From JAXDMK01 sp963773275 (GTDB lineage: Bacteria; Actinomycetota; Acidimicrobiia; Acidimicrobiales; AC-14), in the NCBI GenBank assembly GCA_963773275.1, contig CAVZAH010000004.1, positions 186,001 to 250,000 on the forward strand: a stretch of 64,000 nt of DNA. The letters are read 5' to 3'. Below the pieces are notes generated by a model. It searched no databases. It had not been told where the DNA came from and saw only the letters and a program-made list of their open reading frames with translations. Below are positions 16,189 to 25,487 of this stretch, one piece after another. A program made the translations under genes and the position numbers. Position 1 is the first letter of the stretch; the number at the start of each line of letters is the position of its first letter.

Positions 16189-17004
16189 TCATGTCGCGGG
16201 GGCCGCCGGGGCCCCGAGGTAGGCCTCGATCACCCGGGGGTCGGACTGCACGTCGGCCGGGCTGCCCTCCACCAGCTTCGACCCCTGCACCAGTACCGCC
16301 ACCCGGTCGCACAGGTTGAAGATGAACCGCATGTCGTGCTCGATCACGACCACCGCGATGTCCTGGTCGCGCACCCGGCGGACCAGGTCCATGGCCGCCC
16401 CCGTCTCGTTCGGGTTCATGCCCGCGGTGGGCTCGTCGAGGAGGAGCAGCCCGGGGTCGGTGGCCAGCGCCCGGGCGATCTCGAGCCGGCGCTGGTCGCC
16501 GTAAGGGAGGTTCTTGGCCAGGACGTCGCGGTGTCGCGACAGGCCCACGAAGGCCAGCAGCTCGGTGGCCCGGGCCTCCGACTCCCGCTCCTCCCGGCGG
16601 AAGGCGGGTCCCCGGCCGATGGCGGCCAGGACGCCGGCCCGGGTCCGGCAGTGACGCCCGACCAGGACGTTCTCCAGGGCGCTCATGTGGGGGAACAGGC
16701 GGATGTTCTGGAACGTGCGGGCCACGCCCGCCTTGGTGACCCGGGCCGGGTTGCCGGGCAGCTCCCGGCCCCGGAAGAGGACCTGGCCCGACGTCGGCTC
16801 CAACAGCCCGGTGAGGCAGTTGAAGAACGTGGTCTTGCCCGCCCCGTTGGGCCCGATGAGGCCGACGATCTCCCGCTCGCCCACGTCGAGGTCGACCTCG
16901 TGCACCGCCACCAGACCGCCGAAGCGCTTGGTGACCTTCCTGGCCTGGAGCAGGGGTGCGGCGACGTCGGCCACGGGCGCCACGGCCGCCACCGGCTCGC
17001 TCAC
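16189..17004 (-). CDS. livG: Branched-chain amino acid ABC transporter ATP-binding protein LivG
   Basis: The first ATPase of the Liv importer, 271 residues. Walker A GPNGAGKTTFFNCLTG and the LivG-type phrase VARTFQNIRLFPHMS are present. The LPYGDQRRLEIARAL stretch has GDQ in place of the usual SGGQ, as is normal for LivG. Walker B LLLLDEPTAGMNP and VVVIEHDM follow. The GTG start overlaps the livM stop (GTGA), showing translational coupling. Confidence 0.94.
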   Translation of the reverse strand: MSEPVAAVAPVADVAAPLLQARKVTKRFGGLVAVHEVDLDVGEREIVGLIGPNGAGKTTFFNCLTGLLEPTSGQVLFRGRELPGNPARVTKAGVARTFQNIRLFPHMSALENVLVGRHCRTRAGVLAAIGRGPAFRREERESEARATELLAFVGLSRHRDVLAKNLPYGDQRRLEIARALATDPGLLLLDEPTAGMNPNETGAAMDLVRRVRDQDIAVVVIEHDMRFIFNLCDRVAVLVQGSKLVEGSPADVQSDPRVIEAYLGAPAAPAT

Positions 17005-18725
17005 GGGGCACCCGCCATGGCCGAGCCCGGAGGGGCCCCGGTGGCGTCGGCGTCGCCCTCCTCGTCGCGGAACTCCCGCTGCCGGCGCCGGCTGGGGACG
17101 ATGCCCTCGGGCCGGAACCGCATCATCAGGATGAGGGCGGCGCCGAAGAGCAGGAGCCGCTTGTCCTGGAACGCACGCAGCTTCTCGGGGACGACGAAGA
17201 GGGCGGCCGAGCCCAGCAGCGCCCCCGGGATGCTGCCCATCCCGCCCAGCACCACCGCCGCCACCAGCAGGATCGACTCGAGGAACGTGTAGGAGTCGGG
17301 CGAGACCTGGGTGGTGACGTGGGCGTTCACCGTCCCCGCGGCCCCGGCCATGAAGGCGCCGATGGCGAAGGCCAGCAGCTTGAGGCGGACGGTGTCGACA
17401 CCCATGGCCGCCGCCGCCACCTCGTCCTCCCGGATGGCCACCCACGCCCGTCCGATGCGGCTGGCGTTGAGGCGGCTGAAGGCCAGGATGGCGAAGGCCA
17501 GCAGCACCAGCTCCACGAAGTAGTAGTTGGCGAAGCCGGGCAGGGTGACGCCGAGCAGCTCGTGGCTGGCGCCGAAGTCGTAGTCGCCGACGGCCAGGTT
17601 CGGAACGCCGGATATGCCGTTGGGGCCCCGGGTGAGCCCGTTCCAGTTGTTGGCTGCGATGCGGAAGATCTCGCCGAATCCGAGCGTGACGATGGCCAGG
17701 TAGTCGCCCCGCAATCGCAGGGTGGGGGCGCCGAGGAGGACACCGAACACGGCGGCGATCGTCGCCCCGAGGAGGACGACCAGGAGGAACGGCAGGTGGA
17801 TGTGCACCGTGGTGAGGGCGGCCCCGGCGAAGAGCGACCCCACGTAGGCGCCCACGCCGAAGAACGCCACGTAGCCGAGGTCGAGCAGTCCGGCCAGGCC
17901 GACGACCACGTTGAGGCCCAGGGCGGCAGCCGCGAAGACGCCGATCGAGGCGAACACCCGGATCCAGTAGGCGTCGCCGTCCTGGGTGAACGGGAAGGCC
18001 ATGGACGCGACCGCCGCCGCCCCGATCGCCACCGCCCGGTGCCGGCCGATCAGGTCCTCCAGCCAGGAGAACAGTCCGAGGCGGGACACGGTGAGCGAGG
18101 CCGCGATCACGAACACCACCCACGACACGAACCGGCTGGACTCCTCGATGGCCAGTCCCCAGACGGTGAGGAACAGCACCGCCCCCACCGCCAACGCCAC
18201 CGCCAGCCACTCCACCGGTGCCGGCAGCCGGGGCCACGCCTCGGGCAGGCCCCGTTCGCCCCCCGTTCCGGGCGCCGCGTCGTCGGTGGCCGTTGGGTCG
18301 GCAGGGGGCGGGAGGGCGGCGAAGGCCAGCAGGAGGAGGACCCCGCCGAGCACCGCCAGCCACGCCCCGTAGGCGACACCGCCCAGCCCGCCGCCCTCGC
18401 CGGCGACGGCGACCACGTTGTAGCCGGCCACCGCCACCGCGCCGGCCGCTGCGGTCATGCCCGCCCGTCGGCGGCCGGGTACCTTGAACACGGCCAATAC
18501 CGCCGCCGCGGCGAGGACGAGGGTGAACTGGCGGGCGCCGCCCGGGAACCCGGCCAGCGACATCTTCCCCGGGAACCCGCCGAAGGTGGCCCATGGCGAC
18601 AGGCTGGCCGTCACCAGGATCACGGTGCCGGCGACGGCCACCGGCACCGGCGACACCCGGGACACCATCCGCCCCCCCGCCGGCCCCACGGCCCCCCGCA
18701 ACCGGTCGAGAAGGGTGACGGTCAA
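17001..18725 (-). CDS. livM: Branched-chain amino acid ABC transporter permease LivM with N-terminal extension
   Basis: The 574-residue permease is far longer than the usual 300-350. The C-terminal half from about residue 255 (ALGLNVVVGLAGLLDLGYVAFFGVGAY) is a standard LivM fold, with EAA-like segments RAWVAIREDEVAAAAMGV. The N-terminal ~250 residues add about seven hydrophobic segments and a Pro/Asp-rich loop. The start given is a TTG directly after the minisatellite. No other start codon exists upstream in frame, and ATG at 18668 (MVSRVSPVPVAVAG) is an alternative. It overlaps livG by 4 bp. Confidence 0.9.
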   Translation of the reverse strand: MTVTLLDRLRGAVGPAGGRMVSRVSPVPVAVAGTVILVTASLSPWATFGGFPGKMSLAGFPGGARQFTLVLAAAAVLAVFKVPGRRRAGMTAAAGAVAVAGYNVVAVAGEGGGLGGVAYGAWLAVLGGVLLLLAFAALPPPADPTATDDAAPGTGGERGLPEAWPRLPAPVEWLAVALAVGAVLFLTVWGLAIEESSRFVSWVVFVIAASLTVSRLGLFSWLEDLIGRHRAVAIGAAAVASMAFPFTQDGDAYWIRVFASIGVFAAAALGLNVVVGLAGLLDLGYVAFFGVGAYVGSLFAGAALTTVHIHLPFLLVVLLGATIAAVFGVLLGAPTLRLRGDYLAIVTLGFGEIFRIAANNWNGLTRGPNGISGVPNLAVGDYDFGASHELLGVTLPGFANYYFVELVLLAFAILAFSRLNASRIGRAWVAIREDEVAAAAMGVDTVRLKLLAFAIGAFMAGAAGTVNAHVTTQVSPDSYTFLESILLVAAVVLGGMGSIPGALLGSAALFVVPEKLRAFQDKRLLLFGAALILMMRFRPEGIVPSRRRQREFRDEEGDADATGAPPGSAMAGAP

Positions 18726-18733
18726 GTGCCAGT

Positions 18734-18897
18734 CACGATCGGCCCGGTCACGATCGGCCCGGTCACGATCGGCCCGGTCACGATCGGCCCGGTCACGATC
18801 GGCCCGGTCACGATCGGCCCGGTCACGATCTGCCCATTCACGATCTGCCCATTCACGATCTGCCCATTCACGATCTGCCCATTCACGATCTGCCCGG

Positions 18898-18913
<16 letters not shown>
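18734..18913. repeat. 15-bp minisatellite, 12 copies, between livH and livM
   Basis: CACGATCGGCCCGGT (plus strand) repeats head to tail twelve times. The first six copies are this form, the next four are the variant CACGATCTGCCCATT, then CACGATCTGCCCGGT and a degenerate copy that contains the last codons of livH. On the coding strand each unit reads GATCGTGACCGGGCC, so every unit carries a TGA in the livH frame. One other frame stays open across the array and would encode a (IVTGP)n/(IVNGQ)n peptide. Confidence 0.97.
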
Positions 18914-19815
<902 letters not shown>

Positions 19816-19872
19816 GCGTTCCCGGCTCCCAGCCGGCGCCGGCCCGGCTCGACGGAGGAGGTGCCGGCTCTG

Positions 19873-21099
19873 CTAGCCGGCGAACTCGCCGGTCTTGATG
19901 GGCTTCCAGGCGTTGTCGGCCACCTGGTTGACGGTCAGCAGCTTGGTGACCGTGTCGCCGTACTGGTCGAACGCCACCTTGCCGGTGGCGCCGTCGATGC
20001 TGGTGGCCTGGATGGCGTCGATGATCGCCTTGCGCACGTCGGCATCGATCTCGTCCTTGCCCGCCAGCACCTTGGTGAGGGCGCCGATCACGACGTTGCC
20101 GGCGTCGAAGGCCAGGGCGCCGTAGGCCGAGCCCGGGTCACGGTAGGCGGCGGCCTTGTAGGCGTCGACGTAGGCCGTGGCCGACGGGAGCTGCTCGGCG
20201 GGGGCGCCGATCGACGTGCCGAGGTCGCCCTTGGCTGCGTCCTTGGCGTTGTCGATGTAGGTCTGGTCGACGATGCCGTCGCCCCCCATGAGGGGAGCGG
20301 TGACGCCCTGCTTCTTGAGCTCGGTGGTGAACCGGGCCGCCGCGGTGTACTCGCCCCCGTAGAAGATGAGGTCGGGGTTGAGGGGCAGGATGTTGGTGAC
20401 GTCGCTCGAGTAGTCGGTGACGTCCTCCGCGATCACCTTCACCTCGCCCACCACCGTGCCGCCGTTCTTGGTGAACCGGGCCTGGAACGACTCGGCCAGC
20501 CCCTTGCCGTAGGCCTTGCCGTCGTGGACGATGACGACTTCCCTGATCTGGGGCTCGGGCAGGGCGTAGGCGTAGTCGGCCGCGAACCCACCCTGCAGCG
20601 AGTCGAGGGTGGCGGTGCGGAAGTAGTTCGTGTGGGGCCGCACCGGGCTGGCCGGGTTCTCGCCCCGGGTGAGCGTGTCATTGGTGTTGGCCGGCGAGAC
20701 CATGGCGATGCCGGCGGTCTTGAGTATGGGCTGCACCTGCAGGGCCACGCTCGAGTTGTAGGTGCCGATCACGGCCACGACCTCGGCGTCGGAGGCCAGC
20801 TTGGAGGCGGCCCGGCCGCCGATGTCGGGCTTGCCCCCGTCGTCCTCGGCGGCCAATTCGAGCTTCCAACCGGGGATGAGGTTCTTCTCGTTGGCCTGGT
20901 TGATGGCGAGATCGACCGAGTTGCGGATGCCGATTCCGACGGCGGTCGACCCTCCCAGCAGGGGGACGATCACCCCGATCTTGGCCACCTTGCGGTCGTC
21001 GCCGCCGCTCTCCTCGGCATCGCTGCCGCACGCGGCGAGGGTGACGGCCGCCGCCATCAGAACGGTAAATGTGCGCCACGAGCGTCGCTTCGTCACCAT
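19873..21099 (-). CDS. livK: ABC transporter substrate-binding lipoprotein (Leu/Ile/Val-binding type)
   Basis: A 408-residue periplasmic-binding-type lipoprotein. The signal peptide ends in the lipobox LAAC (residues ~21-24) after RRSWRTFTVLMAAAVTLAAC. The mature part follows the type-I fold: VAKIGVIVPLLGGSTAVGIGIRNSVDLAINQAN, a VVAVIGTYNSSVALQVQPI segment, SPANTNDTLT and VVIVHDGKAYGKGLA. It is first in the liv operon; livH starts 58 bp downstream. Ligand preference is unknown. It diverges from larE with about 55 bp between the starts. Confidence 0.92.
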   Translation of the reverse strand: MVTKRRSWRTFTVLMAAAVTLAACGSDAEESGGDDRKVAKIGVIVPLLGGSTAVGIGIRNSVDLAINQANEKNLIPGWKLELAAEDDGGKPDIGGRAASKLASDAEVVAVIGTYNSSVALQVQPILKTAGIAMVSPANTNDTLTRGENPASPVRPHTNYFRTATLDSLQGGFAADYAYALPEPQIREVVIVHDGKAYGKGLAESFQARFTKNGGTVVGEVKVIAEDVTDYSSDVTNILPLNPDLIFYGGEYTAAARFTTELKKQGVTAPLMGGDGIVDQTYIDNAKDAAKGDLGTSIGAPAEQLPSATAYVDAYKAAAYRDPGSAYGALAFDAGNVVIGALTKVLAGKDEIDADVRKAIIDAIQATSIDGATGKVAFDQYGDTVTKLLTVNQVADNAWKPIKTGEFAG

Positions 21100-21153
21100 C
21101 TAGGCCTCCCCTTGCCGGACTCGACCCGTGCAGGCTAGCGGTAACGTCTCTCA

Positions 21154-21969
21154 GTGACCGAGATCCTCATCATGGACGCTCTGCGCGGGCGTCTGCGGGA
21201 GCTCGGGCGGGTGGTCGTCGCCTTCAGCGGCGGGGCCGACTCGGCCTTCCTCGCCTGGATGGCGCACGACACGCTCGGTCCCGCCGGCGCGTCGGCGGTG
21301 ACCGCGGTGTCGGCGTCGCTCGCCGGCGAGGAGGCGGCCGACTGCGCCGCCCTGGCCGAGGAGTGGGGCCTGCGCTGGCGGGTGGTGGAGACCGACGAGC
21401 TCGACCGGCCCGCCTACGTGGCCAACGGCACCGACCGCTGCCGGCACTGCAAGTCCGAGCTGATGGACGCCCTGGCGCCCCTGGCCGCGGCCGAGTCCGC
21501 CACCATCGTCCTCGGCACCAACCTCGACGACCTCCACGACCACCGGCCCGGCCAGGCGGCGGCCGCCGAGCGGGGGGCGGCCTTCCCCCTCGTCGACGCC
21601 GGATTCACCAAGGCCGACGTGCGGGAGGCGTCCCGCGGCCTGGGCCTGCGCACGTGGGACAAGCCGGCGGCGGCCTGCCTGGCGTCGCGGATCCCCTACG
21701 GCACGCCGGTCACCCTCGGCACCCTCGACCGCGTCGGACGGGCCGAGGCCGCCCTCCACCACCTCGGCTTCCGCCAGGTGCGGGTCCGCCACTACGGCGA
21801 CCTGGCCCGGCTGGAGGTCGACGTGCCCGACCTTCCGCTCGCCGTCGAACGTCGCACCGAGGTGGTGGCGGCGGTCAAGTCCGCCGGCTACCAGCGGGTG
21901 GCCCTCGACCTGGAGGGCTTCCGCTCGGGCAACCTCAACCAGCCGGCCGACACGACGTCGCTCCAGTAG
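21154..21969 (+). CDS. larE: ATP-dependent sacrificial sulfur transferase LarE
   Basis: LarE adenylates and thiolates the pyridinium dicarboxylate precursor of the nickel-pincer cofactor of lactate racemase and its relatives. The PP-loop SGGADSAFLAW is near residue 25, GTNLDDLHDHRPGQ follows, and the sacrificial cysteine is residue 175 in KPAAACLASRIPYG (Cys176 in Lactobacillus). Only that cysteine is seen at the site, which suggests the sacrificial rather than the iron-sulfur type. The GTG start fits the length of 271 residues. No larB, larC or larA gene is adjacent. Confidence 0.92.
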   Translation: MTEILIMDALRGRLRELGRVVVAFSGGADSAFLAWMAHDTLGPAGASAVTAVSASLAGEEAADCAALAEEWGLRWRVVETDELDRPAYVANGTDRCRHCKSELMDALAPLAAAESATIVLGTNLDDLHDHRPGQAAAAERGAAFPLVDAGFTKADVREASRGLGLRTWDKPAAACLASRIPYGTPVTLGTLDRVGRAEAALHHLGFRQVRVRHYGDLARLEVDVPDLPLAVERRTEVVAAVKSAGYQRVALDLEGFRSGNLNQPADTTSLQ

Positions 21970-22090
21970 TCAGACGTGCTCGACTCCGGCGGGCCGGACG
22001 AGTACCTTGTCCGCCGAGGCGACGGCGAAGGGCGGGCTGGATGGCAAACGGCGTGTCTTCGCCGACGCAGCCGTTGACGATCGGAGGACC

Positions 22091-22486
22091 GTGGCTGAGC
22101 ACCCCAACGTGACCCGTACGCGGGAGTACCTCGACATCTTCGCCCGGGGCGATCTCGAGGGTCTGCGCCCGTTCTTCTCGGACGACATCGTGTGGCACGT
22201 CGCCGGCAAACACGCCCTCAGCGGCGACTACGCGGGCAAGGACCAGTTGATCGGCTACTTCGAAGCCGCACGCGAGCGCTCCGGGGGCACGATCACGCTT
22301 CAGCCGACCTCGATCATGGCCAACGACGAGCACATCGTCGTCATGCTCAAGGTGGCCGGGGAGCGGAACGGCAGGACGCTCGACGTCGAGATGGCGGAGG
22401 CGTTCACGGTGCGCCCGGACGGCACCTGGTCGGAGTTCTGGGCCATGCCCGACGACCAGCAGCGCGTCGACGAGTTCTGGTCATGA
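22091..22486 (+). CDS. SnoaL-like (NTF2-fold) ketosteroid-isomerase-related protein, copy 1
   Basis: A 131-residue alpha+beta barrel protein of the SnoaL/DUF4440 type. It opens with EHPNVTRTREYLDIFARGDLEGLRPFFSDDIVWHVAGKH, has a GKDQLIGYF helix, and ends in a strand-rich part with FTVRPDGTWSEFW. The GTG start has CGGAGGA upstream; an earlier in-frame start lacks family similarity. The reaction is unknown, since the fold serves isomerases, cyclases and non-enzymes alike. The next gene overlaps by 4 bp and is a paralogue. Confidence 0.82.
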   Translation: MAEHPNVTRTREYLDIFARGDLEGLRPFFSDDIVWHVAGKHALSGDYAGKDQLIGYFEAARERSGGTITLQPTSIMANDEHIVVMLKVAGERNGRTLDVEMAEAFTVRPDGTWSEFWAMPDDQQRVDEFWS

Positions 22487-22920
22487 CCGATCGCACAGGA
22501 GACCAAGCGCAGGCGCAATCGGACGAGCACCCCAATGTCACCCTGGTCCGAGGCCTGTTCGACGCCATCGGCTCCGGGCAGGTCGACGCCGCCCTCGACC
22601 ACTACGCCGAAGACTGCGTGTACCGGGTGTCCGGCGACAACCTGGTGAGCGGCAACCACGAGGGACGAGAGGGCATCCGGAACCTCTTCTTCAAGCTGAT
22701 GGAGCTCACGAACGGCACGATGAGCCTCACCGTCCAGGACGTGATCGGCGACGACGGTCACGCGGTGATGTTCTGGCATGGCACGGCCGATCGGGCCGGC
22801 AGCAGCAAGAAGCTCGACGCCAACGGCATCATGGCCTTCAAGGTCGACGACCGGGGCAAGTTCAGCGAATCCTGGTTCCTCTACAACGACCAGCGCGCCT
22901 ACGACGACTTCTTCAGCTGA
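22483..22920 (+). CDS. SnoaL-like (NTF2-fold) protein, copy 2
   Basis: A 145-residue paralogue of the gene before it. They share EHPNVT, then a helix and a strand with DCVYRVSGDNLVSGNHEGREGIRNLF (copy 1: DDIVWHVAGKHALSGDYAGKDQLIGYF), and both end in FW/FF-S. Start ATG overlaps the previous stop (ATGA), so the pair is co-translated and may form a heterodimer. The last 8 bp overlap the end of the MFS gene on the opposite strand. No substrate can be proposed from sequence. Confidence 0.82.
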   Translation: MTDRTGDQAQAQSDEHPNVTLVRGLFDAIGSGQVDAALDHYAEDCVYRVSGDNLVSGNHEGREGIRNLFFKLMELTNGTMSLTVQDVIGDDGHAVMFWHGTADRAGSSKKLDANGIMAFKVDDRGKFSESWFLYNDQRAYDDFFS

Positions 22921-24148
22921 TCGTGTGGCTCCCGGGGCCGCTCGCCTCGGCGTCGGCGATCCGCCCATCGGTCACCACGAGGAAGCCGAGCAGAAGGGGG
23001 ACGTGCAGCAGGCTCGCCACCACGAACGTGGGGCGAAGGCCGGCCGTCTCCGCGATGGCACCGCCGAGGGCGGCGCCGATGGGCATCGTCCCCCACCCCA
23101 CCAGGCGGTAGGCGGCGTTCATCCGGCCGAGCAGCCGGTCGGGGGTGATCCGCTGGCGGAGCGAGACGGTGATGACGTTCCAGACGATGGCCCCGAAGCT
23201 GGCGCCCACGATGCCGGCGACGTTGGCCGCGATGCTCGTCGTTACGGCAGGGGTCCCCAGCGACACACCGAAGAGCACGACCGAGCCGGCGAGGCAGCGG
23301 GCCCGGCCGACGCTGCGCTCGAGCAGGGGTGCGGCCCACGCCCCGGCCAGGCCGCCCAGCCCGCCCGACGCGAGGAGCAGGCCGTAGCCCGTCGTCGACA
23401 GTCCCATGGGGCCCGGGTCGACCGCGAACAGCACGAACACCGCCATGTGGGCGATGAAGGCGAGGTTGGTCAGGCCGAGCAGGATGGCCAGCGTCCGCAG
23501 GAGGGGGCTCCCCCAGACGAAGCGCAGGCCTTCGGCGACGTCGTGGCGCAGGCTCCGCGCCGGGCCGGCCCGCTCGGGACGGAACGTGCCGCCGATGGAC
23601 GCGAGACACAGGGCGGCGGCGAGGTACGCAACCGACGACGTCGCCAGCGCCGCCGCGATCGCACCAGCGGCGAGGAGGCCCCCGAGGGGAGGCCCCACGA
23701 ACTGGTTCATGGTGATCTCCACCGCCTGGAGCCGGCCGTTGGCGACGCTCAGCTCGGGGCGGTCGACGAGCGACGGCAGGATCGACTGGGCCGCGGTGTC
23801 GAAGAGCACCTCGCCGACGCCGAGAACGAACGCGGCGACGTAGAGCACGGGCATCGAGGCCAGGTCGAGGACGACCGCCGCCACCAGCGCGCCGAGCACG
23901 ACGACACGGAGCACGTCGACCCGCACCATCATCCGGCGCCGGTCGAGCCGGTCGGCGAGGGCCCCCGCGGGCAGGGCCATCAGCAGCCACGGGAGGCGCT
24001 GGACGAGGGCCACGCCGGCCACGAGGGCGGGGCTGCGGGTGAGCGTCACGGCCAGCAGCGGCAGCGCGACCTGGAACACGCCGTCGGCGAGGTTCGACAG
24101 CGCCGAGGCCGCCCACAGGCGGCGGAATGACCGACCGAGTCCCGCCAC
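22913..24148 (-). CDS. MFS transporter (EntS/MFS_3-type exporter)
   Basis: A 411-residue, 12-segment major facilitator. The N-terminus LGRSFRRLWAASALSNLADGVFQVALPLLAV, the motif-A loop GALADRLDRRRMMV, and a long central loop with RPERAGPARSLRHDVAEGLRFVWGSPLLR are typical of the MFS_3 group, which exports siderophores, macrolides or other small molecules. Substrate unknown. It ends on top of the SnoaL pair, which is on the other strand, so the two units are convergent and not an operon. Confidence 0.88.
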   Translation of the reverse strand: MAGLGRSFRRLWAASALSNLADGVFQVALPLLAVTLTRSPALVAGVALVQRLPWLLMALPAGALADRLDRRRMMVRVDVLRVVVLGALVAAVVLDLASMPVLYVAAFVLGVGEVLFDTAAQSILPSLVDRPELSVANGRLQAVEITMNQFVGPPLGGLLAAGAIAAALATSSVAYLAAALCLASIGGTFRPERAGPARSLRHDVAEGLRFVWGSPLLRTLAILLGLTNLAFIAHMAVFVLFAVDPGPMGLSTTGYGLLLASGGLGGLAGAWAAPLLERSVGRARCLAGSVVLFGVSLGTPAVTTSIAANVAGIVGASFGAIVWNVITVSLRQRITPDRLLGRMNAAYRLVGWGTMPIGAALGGAIAETAGLRPTFVVASLLHVPLLLGFLVVTDGRIADAEASGPGSHTIS

Positions 24149-24231
24149 GATCGTCCAATATGGCCGCGTTCGCCGGTCCTACGCGCTCTCTTTCACCGGC
24201 CGACCGCTCGGGCCGCCGGGCCCGACGGCCG

Positions 24232-25431
24232 CTAGGCGCCGAACTTGGCCAGCCGCCCGGAGATGCCCAAGGCCAGGGGCATGAGGTACTTGCCCTCCCG
24301 GCGGCCGAGGGCGCCCTGCAGGCACCAGCGCTCGCCGAAGCGGGTGACGTCGTCGCGGCCCACCCGCGGGCCCCACATCAGCACCGGCACCGGATGCCAC
24401 GAGTGGGCCGCCATCTGGCTCGGCGTGGAGTGGTCGCCGGTGACGATGAGCACGGCGGGGCCCATGGCCGCGATCTCGGGAATGGCCGCGTCGAGCGCCT
24501 CGATGGCCGCCACCTTGGCCTCGAAGTTGCCGTCCTCCCCCGCCGAGTCGGGCGACTTGTGGTGGAAGAAGAACAGGTCGTAGTCGTCCCAGTACTTCCG
24601 CAGCAGCGCCAGCTCCTCGTCGAGGTTGGCCGGCCGGGGCAGGACGTCCATGCCCACCAGGCTGCCGACCCCCCGGTACATCGGGTAGACGGCGATGGCC
24701 GCCGACCGGACCCCGTAGCGCTCGTACATCGAAGGCAGCTCACGGTGCGAGTCGAAGCCCCGCAGGAGGACGACGTTGGCCTTCGGGTGGTCGGCCAGGA
24801 TGGCCCGGGCCTGGCGGTCGAACTCGGCCACCACCTCGGAGGTGTGATCGGCCAGGGGCACGTCGGCCAGGGGGGCGGCGGGCGGGACGCCCACCTTCTG
24901 GGGATCGGTGTCGGCCAGCAGCGGGCTGAGGTCGTCGCCCCGGAACACGACCAGCACCCGGTGCTGGGCCTCGTGGGCGAGCGTCACCTCGACCCCTTCG
25001 ATGGCGATGCCCTCCCGGAGGCGCCGGACGACCTCGACCGCCTCGTCGTCGGGCAGGCGGCCGGCTCGGCGGTCGGTGATGCGGCCTTCGGCGTCGAGCG
25101 TGGCCAGGTTGCCGCGGGCGGCCACGTCGCCCGGCTTGACCACGACCTCGAGGCCGGCCGCCGACAGTGCCCCCCGTCCGAGCTGGTACTCGAGCGGGTC
25201 GTAGCCGAACAGCGCCATGTGGGCCGGGCCCGACCCGGGGGTGATGCCGATCCCCACCGGGTCGTGCAACCCGACGCTGCCGGCGGCGGCCAGGGCGTCG
25301 AGGTTGGGGGTGTGCGCCTCCTCCAGCTCCGTCCCCCGGTCGGCCCCGGCGAATCCGGCCAGTCCGTCGAGCACCACGAGCACGATCTTGCCGGGAGCGG
25401 GTTGGAGGAGGGTGGTGAGGTCGAGGGTCAC
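24232..25431 (-). CDS. apgM: 2,3-bisphosphoglycerate-independent phosphoglycerate mutase, archaeal type
   Basis: Interconverts 2- and 3-phosphoglycerate. This 399-residue protein belongs to the alkaline-phosphatase superfamily branch first seen in archaea: VLVVLDGLAG with the first metal aspartate, EEAHTPNLDALAAAG, the active-site region GIGITPGSGPAHMALFGYDP, FFFHHKSPDSAGEDGN, and the metal site VTGDHSTPSQMAAHSWHPVPVL. The start is the first ATG in frame ahead of the DGLAG strand. The function fits central metabolism; it also produces the phosphoglycerate used by GpgS. Confidence 0.92.
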   Translation of the reverse strand: MTLDLTTLLQPAPGKIVLVVLDGLAGFAGADRGTELEEAHTPNLDALAAAGSVGLHDPVGIGITPGSGPAHMALFGYDPLEYQLGRGALSAAGLEVVVKPGDVAARGNLATLDAEGRITDRRAGRLPDDEAVEVVRRLREGIAIEGVEVTLAHEAQHRVLVVFRGDDLSPLLADTDPQKVGVPPAAPLADVPLADHTSEVVAEFDRQARAILADHPKANVVLLRGFDSHRELPSMYERYGVRSAAIAVYPMYRGVGSLVGMDVLPRPANLDEELALLRKYWDDYDLFFFHHKSPDSAGEDGNFEAKVAAIEALDAAIPEIAAMGPAVLIVTGDHSTPSQMAAHSWHPVPVLMWGPRVGRDDVTRFGERWCLQGALGRREGKYLMPLALGISGRLAKFGA

Positions 25432-25487
25432 GGGACCAGCCTAGGGAAGGTGAGAGGGACGTCGGACCGGAACGGGCCCGCCCAAAG

